Source of the DNA: an uncultured Flavobacteriaceae bacterium
Lineage (GTDB): Bacteria > Bacteroidota > Bacteroidia > Flavobacteriales > Flavobacteriaceae
DNA: 64,000 nucleotides
Direction of reading: 5' to 3'
Assembly (NCBI GenBank): GCA_947502975.1
Contig: CANNBV010000001.1
Location: 372,001 to 436,000 of the forward strand
A model generated the notes under the pieces. The model made no database searches and had not been told where the DNA came from. It saw only the letters and a list, made by a program, of their open reading frames with translations. This document shows positions 62,790 to 64,000 of the stretch, piece by piece. Position 1 is the stretch's first letter. The number at the start of each line of letters is the position of its first letter. The translations under genes and the position numbers were made by a program.

Positions 62790-64000
62790 ATGAAGTTGTT
62801 TAAAGTCTGTTTTATCCTGTTACTGATTTTTATTTTGGGATGCAAGAAGGATCCTGATTATTCGCAATACAAAAGTGATACTAATACTCCGTTCACTGAT
62901 ATACCCGCATCATATTCTAACATTCATTTCGAAAATAAAGTAGAAGAAACACCCGAACTTAATTTCTTGAATTACACCTATGTTTATAATGGAGGAGGTG
63001 TTGCAATAGGTGATATTAATAATGACGGTTTGGAAGATATCTATTTCACTTCGAATCAAAATTCAAACAAATTATACCTAAACAAAGGTGGTTTTGTCTT
63101 TGAAGATATTACTGAAAGTGCTGGTGTTGAAGATGAAAAGGGGTGGAGTACGGGAGTAAATATGATAGATGTGAATAATGACGGTTGGCTAGATATTTAC
63201 GTTTGTAAATCTGGGAGCCTAAACAATATGGTCTTACGGAAAAACCTCCTCTATATAAATCAAAAGAATAACACATTTAAAGAAGCAGCTAAACAATATG
63301 GGTTAACTGGTGGTTATGCGTTTTCAACTCAATCCTATTTTTTTGATTATGACAAAGATGGCGATTTAGATATGTATTTGGTAAATCACCGCCCAGATTT
63401 TAATAGTCAAATTTCAATTGATTTAAATTTGAAGAAACCATTGACTCTCGAAAATTCTGATCTATTATTTAGAAATGATAATGGAAGGTATCATAATGTT
63501 ACTAGACAGGCAAAACTAGGTAATAATGCTTGGGGATTAAGTGCAGCAATAGGAGATTTTAATGGAGATAATTGGCCAGATATTTATGTTGCTAATGATT
63601 TTTATGAACCAGATTTTTTATACATCAATAATCAAGATGGTACATTTACAGAAGAGAGTCAGAAGTATTTTAAACACATCCCAACAAATAGTATGGGAAG
63701 CGACTTTGCAGATATAAATAACGATTTATTACCTGATTTAGTAGTACTTGATATGATGGCAGCTGACAGAAAAAGAGGAAAAGAAAATATGGCTACTATG
63801 AGCACTAGTAACTTTAATTTAATGGTAGAAAATGATTACCACTACCAATATATGGCTAATATGTTACAATTAAATAATGGTACAAACTCTTATAGTGAAA
63901 TAGGTCAGTTTTCAGGAATAGCAAAGACTGATTGGAGTTGGGCGCCACTCGTAGCTGATTTTAATAATGATGGATTTAATGATGTTTTTATAACAAACGG
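62790..64000 (+). CDS. ASPIC/VCBS (CRTAC1-like) repeat lipoprotein, partial (continues past window)
   Basis: Open from ATG at 62790 to the window end (403 residues visible). Signal peptide ends ILGC (Cys18). FG-GAP repeats appear as GVAIGDINNDGLEDIYF, DVNNDGWLDIYV, YDKDGDLDMYL and DFNGDNWPDIYV. Order and spacing match the 1096-residue protein at 14127-17417, including the GIAKTDWSW segment, so the two are paralogues. No susCD is next to this copy in the window. Confidence 0.88.
   Translation, partial: MKLFKVCFILLLIFILGCKKDPDYSQYKSDTNTPFTDIPASYSNIHFENKVEETPELNFLNYTYVYNGGGVAIGDINNDGLEDIYFTSNQNSNKLYLNKGGFVFEDITESAGVEDEKGWSTGVNMIDVNNDGWLDIYVCKSGSLNNMVLRKNLLYINQKNNTFKEAAKQYGLTGGYAFSTQSYFFDYDKDGDLDMYLVNHRPDFNSQISIDLNLKKPLTLENSDLLFRNDNGRYHNVTRQAKLGNNAWGLSAAIGDFNGDNWPDIYVANDFYEPDFLYINNQDGTFTEESQKYFKHIPTNSMGSDFADINNDLLPDLVVLDMMAADRKRGKENMATMSTSNFNLMVENDYHYQYMANMLQLNNGTNSYSEIGQFSGIAKTDWSWAPLVADFNNDGFNDVFITN

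Overview
The window is a piece of an AT-rich chromosome from a marine-type member of the Flavobacteriaceae (Bacteroidota). Supporting evidence: SusC/SusD pairs, a hybrid two-component regulator, SUMF1, DUF1080 and ASPIC/UnbV lipoproteins, an ExbB-x-ExbD-ExbD cluster, and TAnnTTTG-type -7 boxes instead of Shine-Dalgarno-led genes. I cannot name the species from sequence alone.

Layout. (1) 1-4.2 kb: housekeeping genes nadD (partial), gmk and yicC on the minus strand, then a formylglycine-generating-type enzyme and a DUF1080 lipoprotein. (2) 4.3-31 kb: one long minus-strand carbohydrate locus. Read in the direction of transcription it holds a hybrid sensor/regulator, an operator-like direct repeat, a 31-residue membrane ORF, a GH5 enzyme, a DUF5060 glycosidase, an ECF sigma factor with a 70-residue partial anti-sigma, SusC, SusD, a VCBS/ASPIC lipoprotein, an esterase, a GH3 enzyme, an SMP-30 lactonase, a second GH3, and gluconokinase, 6-phosphogluconate dehydrogenase and a gluconate permease. 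The set fits breakdown of a beta-glucan or beta-glucoside whose gluconate/gluconolactone units are salvaged through the pentose phosphate pathway. (3) 31-35 kb: a sugar-isomerase, MFS and GntR operon with palindromic GTATAC operators.

(4) 35.19-52.27 kb: an integrative element in the 3' end of tRNA-Leu(CAA). It is bounded by a 14-bp direct repeat, and each end also carries an identical 20-bp tandem site that looks like integrase arm sites. It encodes a tyrosine integrase, an excisionase-like HTH protein, a RepA-like ATPase, a minimal polymerase X, a DUF559 endonuclease, a Sak4-like ATPase and a DUF3871 protein, but no relaxase or virion genes. Its cargo is a tight eight-gene operon. The core resembles the LlaJI restriction-modification system: controller protein, two m5C methyltransferases, McrB-like GTPase and LlaJI-type nuclease. 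Three further genes belong to the operon: a 175-residue unknown, a protein with an McrB-N-like region joined to a DUF3883 nuclease-like domain, and a protein whose N-terminus looks like a proteasome-type Ntn hydrolase. The last two, attached to a restriction system, are the best candidates for an undescribed defence system.

(5) 52.3-64 kb: core genes prs, rplY, atpD and atpC, a LuxR-type response regulator with duplicated hairpin units downstream, a retropepsin-like protein, tatD, ansA, tRNA-Ser(GGA), an ExbB/ExbD cluster, an UmuD-like peptidase, and the start of a second ASPIC/VCBS lipoprotein that runs off the window.
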